The notes below the pieces were generated by a model. It worked only from the letters and a program-made list of their open reading frames with translations, was not told where the DNA came from and ran no database searches. Shown in pieces: positions 6,399 through 8,992 of a DNA stretch of 8,992 nt. The stretch lies in the NCBI GenBank assembly GCA_011391185.1, contig JAABRB010000125.1:1-8992 (forward strand). Reading direction: 5' to 3'. Source of the stretch: Betaproteobacteria bacterium. GTDB taxonomy: Bacteria; Pseudomonadota; Gammaproteobacteria; Burkholderiales; SG8-39. The translations under genes and the position numbers were made by a program. How positions within the stretch are numbered: the stretch's first letter is position 1; each line of letters opens with the position of its first letter.

Positions 6399-7013
6399 AT
6401 GCGCGGCAGATTCATTACTCTCGAAGGCATGGACGGTGCGGGCAAGAGCACCCATGTCGCCTGGATCGCCGATTGGCTCCGTGCGCGCGGAAACCGCGTC
6501 CTCGTCACGCGGGAACCGGGCGGAACGCCGCTCGGGGAGCGTCTGCGTACGCTTGTGCTGAATGAATCCATGGATTTGCGCACCGAGTCGCTGTTGGTCT
6601 TCGCGGCCCGGCAGGAACACCTGCTCACACGGATCTGGCCAGCGCTCGATGCCGGGGATTGGGTGCTGTCGGACCGATTCACGGACGCAACGTATGCCTA
6701 TCAGGGGGGCGGGCGCGGGCTCTCCACCGCGGCTTTGGAGCGCCTCGAAGATTGGGTCCAGGAGGGTTTTCAGCCCGACGTGACTCTGTATTTCGACCTG
6801 CCCGTCGAAGTTGCGCGGACCCGCCTGGCGGCCATGGCGTCCGCTCCGGATCGCTTCGAGCGCGAGGACACGGGCTTCTTTGATCGGGTACGGTCCGCCT
6901 ATCTCGATCGCGCCCGGCGATATCCCGGGCGGATTTTTGTGATCGATGCTGCACAGGGGCTTGATAAAGTTAAGAGTATGGTTGAAAATACACTTATAGA
7001 TGCCTGTAAATAA
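6399..7013 (+). CDS. tmk: Thymidylate kinase
   Basis: A 204-residue dTMP kinase that phosphorylates dTMP to dTDP with ATP for DNA precursor supply. The P-loop GMDGAGKST is at residues 10-18, the substrate-binding TREPGGTPLGE at 38-48, and the DRF motif with nearby YQGGGRGL at 92-108. The lid segment DRFERE at 151-156 carries arginines in the position typical of bacterial (E. coli-type) enzymes. Length is normal. The ATG at 6399 fits the family N-terminus (MRGRFITLEG); the open frame upstream overlaps the mltG end. No Shine-Dalgarno precedes it. The last roughly 15 codons fall in an AT-rich island, and the final 14 bases overlap the start of holB. Confidence 0.96.
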   Translation: MRGRFITLEGMDGAGKSTHVAWIADWLRARGNRVLVTREPGGTPLGERLRTLVLNESMDLRTESLLVFAARQEHLLTRIWPALDAGDWVLSDRFTDATYAYQGGGRGLSTAALERLEDWVQEGFQPDVTLYFDLPVEVARTRLAAMASAPDRFEREDTGFFDRVRSAYLDRARRYPGRIFVIDAAQGLDKVKSMVENTLIDACK

Positions 7014-7030
7014 ACAAAATAAGAACATAG
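6961..7030. other. AT-rich island across the tmk/holB junction
   Basis: About 70 bases here are under 30% G+C by count, against roughly 65% in the flanks. They cover the tmk C-terminus, the stop and the holB start region, and give Lys/Asn-rich residues (for example MPVNKQNKN in HolB). Promoter-like pieces occur (TTGATA at 6961-6966, TTGAAA at 6982-6987, TATAGA at 6995-7000), but none is spaced correctly. The simplest explanation is an unstructured mRNA window that helps holB initiation without a Shine-Dalgarno. Confidence 0.7.
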
Positions 7031-8040
7031 TTCCGTGGCTAGCAGATCCCTGGACGCGGTTGCTGGCGCGGCGTGAGACGCTTCCCCCTGCGCTCCTGAT
7101 CCGCGGACGCTCAGGACTCGGCAAGACGCTGCTGGCGCTGGAGTTCGCGAAGCGACTGCTGTGCGAGGCTGCAGAGGGGGTCGACCCTGCCTGCGGGGCC
7201 TGCCTTGCCTGTGGATGGTTCGAGCAGGGCAATCACCCGGATTTTCGGCTCACGCAACCGGACGCCCTGACGACCGCGGCGGGTCGGGAGGACCCGGACA
7301 GCGACGGCAGCGGGGAGGCGGGATCGACGAGCAAACAGATCCGGATCGACCAAGTGCGTGAACTGCAGGGTTTCCTGCGCATCGGATCGCATCGCGCCGG
7401 CTTGCGGGTTGCGGTCATTCGGCCCGCCGAAGCCATGAACCCGGCGACCGCAAACGCACTGCTCAAGAGCCTTGAGGAACCCCCGGCGGCAACGCTGATG
7501 CTTCTGGTGTCCAGCGATCCGCAGCGACTCCTTCCGACGGTTCGCAGCCGGTGTCAGGACGTTCCCGTCCTGCCCGCGGACCGAGAAGTGGCCTTGGCCT
7601 GGCTGCAGTCCCAGGGGGTCGCGGAGGCCGAAACGGCCTTGAGCTTTGCGGCCGGCGCGCCGTTGGCCGCAGTCGAACAGGCCGATCATGCGGAGCGTCG
7701 CGGAATGCTCGTGGAGATGCTGGGCACGCCAGATCTCGATCCGGTGCGCGGCGCGGAGCGCTTGCTCGGCGTGGCTGCTGCGGACATCGTCATCTGGCTT
7801 CAAAAGTGGATCTATGACCTTGTACGCGTGCGGCTGGGCGGCGCTCCGCGGTACTATCCCGGCGAGTCCGGGCAGCTTGTGGATCTGGCGCGGCGCGCCG
7901 ATCCGATTCGCCTGACTCGCCTGGCACGGCGAATTGCGGAAGCACGGGCCCTGGCCCTGCATCCACTGAATCCGAAACTGTTTCTTGAGGACCTGCTGAT
8001 GCAATACCGCAACCTGTCCGGAGAGTCGGATGGCGGATGA
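7000..8040 (+). CDS. holB: DNA polymerase III clamp loader subunit delta'
   Basis: A 346-residue clamp-loader subunit that works with delta and tau/gamma to load the beta clamp. The Walker-A-like GRSGLGKT is at residues 36-43. Zn-binding cysteines are seen at 55, 65, 68 and 71 (DPACGACLACGWF), followed by GNHPDF (78-82). The conserved AEAMNPATANALLKSLEEPP (143-162) and the SRC motif in TVRSRCQ (180-186) identify the AAA+ delta' family. Residues about 88-112 form an acidic Gly/Ser-rich insertion, probably a flexible loop. Start ATG 7000 overlaps tmk by 14 bases and has no Shine-Dalgarno. Its Lys/Asn-rich first ten residues are unusual and lie in the AT-rich island. The end overlaps pilZ by 11 bases, so all three genes are probably co-translated. 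Confidence 0.95.
   Translation: MPVNKQNKNIVPWLADPWTRLLARRETLPPALLIRGRSGLGKTLLALEFAKRLLCEAAEGVDPACGACLACGWFEQGNHPDFRLTQPDALTTAAGREDPDSDGSGEAGSTSKQIRIDQVRELQGFLRIGSHRAGLRVAVIRPAEAMNPATANALLKSLEEPPAATLMLLVSSDPQRLLPTVRSRCQDVPVLPADREVALAWLQSQGVAEAETALSFAAGAPLAAVEQADHAERRGMLVEMLGTPDLDPVRGAERLLGVAAADIVIWLQKWIYDLVRVRLGGAPRYYPGESGQLVDLARRADPIRLTRLARRIAEARALALHPLNPKLFLEDLLMQYRNLSGESDGG
8020..8025 (+). promoter_or_regulatory. Ribosome binding site of pilZ
   Basis: GGAGAG ends four bases before the pilZ ATG at 8030, inside the end of holB. It supports this start and the 11-base overlap with holB. Confidence 0.5.
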
Positions 8041-8395
8041 GCCCAGCAAGGGCGGAATCCGCCCAAGCGTCCTGTCACTGACCATCAGTCAACGCTCGGC
8101 GCTTTATGCGGCGTACATTCCGCAGCTCAAGCGCGGCGGGTTGTTCATTCCTACGACGAAGCGCTATCGGCTCGGCGACGATGTATTCATGCTGTTGAGC
8201 ATCATGACCGATCCGAACAAGCTGCCGGTGGCGGGCAAGGTGGTGTGGATCACGCCACCCAATTGCCAGGGCAGCAAGACACAGGGCGTCGGGGTGCACT
8301 TCACGGATGACGAGAGCGGAAACGCTGCGCGGCGCCGGATCGAGACGCTGTTGACCGGGTTGCTGCAATCCACCCGGACGACCCACACTTACTAG
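8030..8395 (+). CDS. pilZ: PilZ-type IV pilus biogenesis protein
   Basis: A 121-residue single PilZ domain. Visible core motifs are the LKRGGLFIPT strand (residues 33-42), GKVVWITP (69-76) and GVGVHF (86-91), as in the PilZ proteins of Pseudomonas and Xanthomonas needed for type IV pilus assembly and twitching. The N-terminal RxxxR arginine motif and the D/N-x-S-x-x-G signature used by c-di-GMP binders are not seen (GGLFIP stands in place of the second), so it probably does not bind c-di-GMP itself. In relatives it acts with the ATPase PilB and with FimX. The gene starts within the end of holB, an arrangement common in this order, and is followed by a 110-bp gap before tatD. Confidence 0.93.
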   Translation: MADEPSKGGIRPSVLSLTISQRSALYAAYIPQLKRGGLFIPTTKRYRLGDDVFMLLSIMTDPNKLPVAGKVVWITPPNCQGSKTQGVGVHFTDDESGNAARRRIETLLTGLLQSTRTTHTY

Positions 8396-8505
8396 CGCCG
8401 AGCTCGAACGCGGTCCTTCCGTCAGATCCCGGCCACACGGACACGGCCCGCCAGTTGTTCCGCGCGGGAAAGAGTCGGTCCGCTGATTCACCGATAGCCC
8501 CTTTC

Positions 8506-8992
8506 AGATGGTCTCCACCCCCCTCGATTCGATACTTGTCGGTCCCACACTGGTCGACTCTCATTGCCATCTCGATTTCGAGGAGTTCCACGGCCGCATG
8601 CCCGAAGTTCTTGCGGAGATGGGTAAGGCGGGGGTATCGCATGCGCTCTGTGTAAGCGTCACGATCGAGGACTTCCCTGCGGTTCTCGCGCTGGCGGATG
8701 AGCATCCGAATCTCTTTGCCTCGGTCGGAGTACATCCCGATTACCCGGACGCGGGACCGGTGGCCCCGGACGAGCTCGTGCGGCTCGCCGATCACCCCCG
8801 GATCGTCGCCATCGGCGAAACCGGGCTCGATTACTTTCGTCTGAAGGGGGACCTCGAGTGGCAGCGCGAGCGGTTCCGGGCGCATATTCGGGCCGCGCGA
8901 CAATGCGCCAAACCATTGATTATCCATACGCGGGCCGCAGCGGAGGACACACTTCGGATCATGCAGGAAGAGGGCGCTGGCGACGTAGGCGG
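8506..8992 (+). CDS. tatD: TatD family metal-dependent hydrolase / DNase (partial, 3' end outside window)
   Basis: The first 162 residues of a TatD-family TIM-barrel metal-dependent nuclease. Metal-site motifs are in order: VDSHCHLD (residues 16-23, ligands His19 and His21), VGVHPD (73-78), AIGETGLDYF (101-110, Glu104) and PLIIHTRAA (136-144, His140), with QRERFRAHIRAA (119-130) between. Relatives are 3'-5' exonucleases or endonucleases and some act on D-aminoacyl-tRNA-like substrates. The ATG at 8506 is the first start after an in-frame TGA (8482-8484). No Shine-Dalgarno or clear promoter is visible in the 110 bases after pilZ, and no rho-independent terminator was found there, so it is likely read with the operon. 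Truncated by the window end; about 95 residues are missing by family length. Confidence 0.94.

Noticed and set aside
6961..7000. Internal promoter for holB
   Set aside because: TTGATA, TTGAAA and TATAGA occur, but no pair has a 16-18 base spacer, so the AT-rich stretch is reported only as a composition anomaly.
6234..7232. Minus-strand open frame across mltG, tmk and holB
   Set aside because: It spans three genes that are secure on the other strand, and no coherent protein family is visible.
7111..8085. Minus-strand open frame opposite holB
   Set aside because: Shadow frame; the HolB zinc, Walker-like and SRC motifs fix the plus strand as coding.
8301..8927. Minus-strand open frame spanning the pilZ-tatD gap
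   Set aside because: It runs antisense into both genes and has no recognisable motif; the 110-bp gap holds no other supported gene.

Overview
The window is a GC-rich (about two thirds G+C by eye), gene-dense chromosomal segment, most likely from a betaproteobacterium. The evidence is the gene order mltG-tmk-holB-pilZ-tatD with ygfZ divergent from mltG, plus a DUF4936 gene; this neighbourhood is familiar from betaproteobacterial genomes. No rRNA, tRNA, CRISPR array or insertion sequence is visible.

Region 1 (1-2644, minus strand) is a two-gene unit. The first gene encodes a 657-residue fusion of a class II (RhaD/FucA-like) aldolase with a short-chain dehydrogenase. The second is mtnA (5-methylthioribose-1-phosphate isomerase), cut by the window start. 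They are joined by a TGATG stop/start overlap. The isomerase would make a ketopentose 1-phosphate, which a class II aldolase could cleave to DHAP plus a C2 aldehyde that the dehydrogenase domain could reduce or oxidise. This looks like a compact DHAP-shunt route for salvaging or disposing of 5'-methylthioadenosine and/or 5'-deoxyadenosine carbon, and is the most interesting feature of the window. The substrate assignment is inference.

Region 2 (2703-3146, plus strand) is a lone GNAT acetyltransferase, divergent from the fusion gene across a 58-bp spacer.

Region 3 (3168-5248, minus strand) is a tight three-gene operon: ygfZ (Fe-S cluster protein repair, TTG start), a DUF4936 gene and an NRDE/TANGO2-family gene. 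Junctions are a 4-bp overlap and a 0-bp gap. It converges on the GNAT gene.

Region 4 (5357-8992, plus strand) is a housekeeping operon: mltG (peptidoglycan terminase), tmk (dTMP kinase), holB (clamp loader delta'), pilZ (type IV pilus protein) and tatD (nuclease, cut by the window end). tmk/holB and holB/pilZ overlap. An AT-rich island of about 70 bp sits on the tmk/holB junction. Both divergent spacers (2645-2702 and 5249-5356) carry the same near-identical 12-mer, GATCGCTATWAT, at the likely -10 position.
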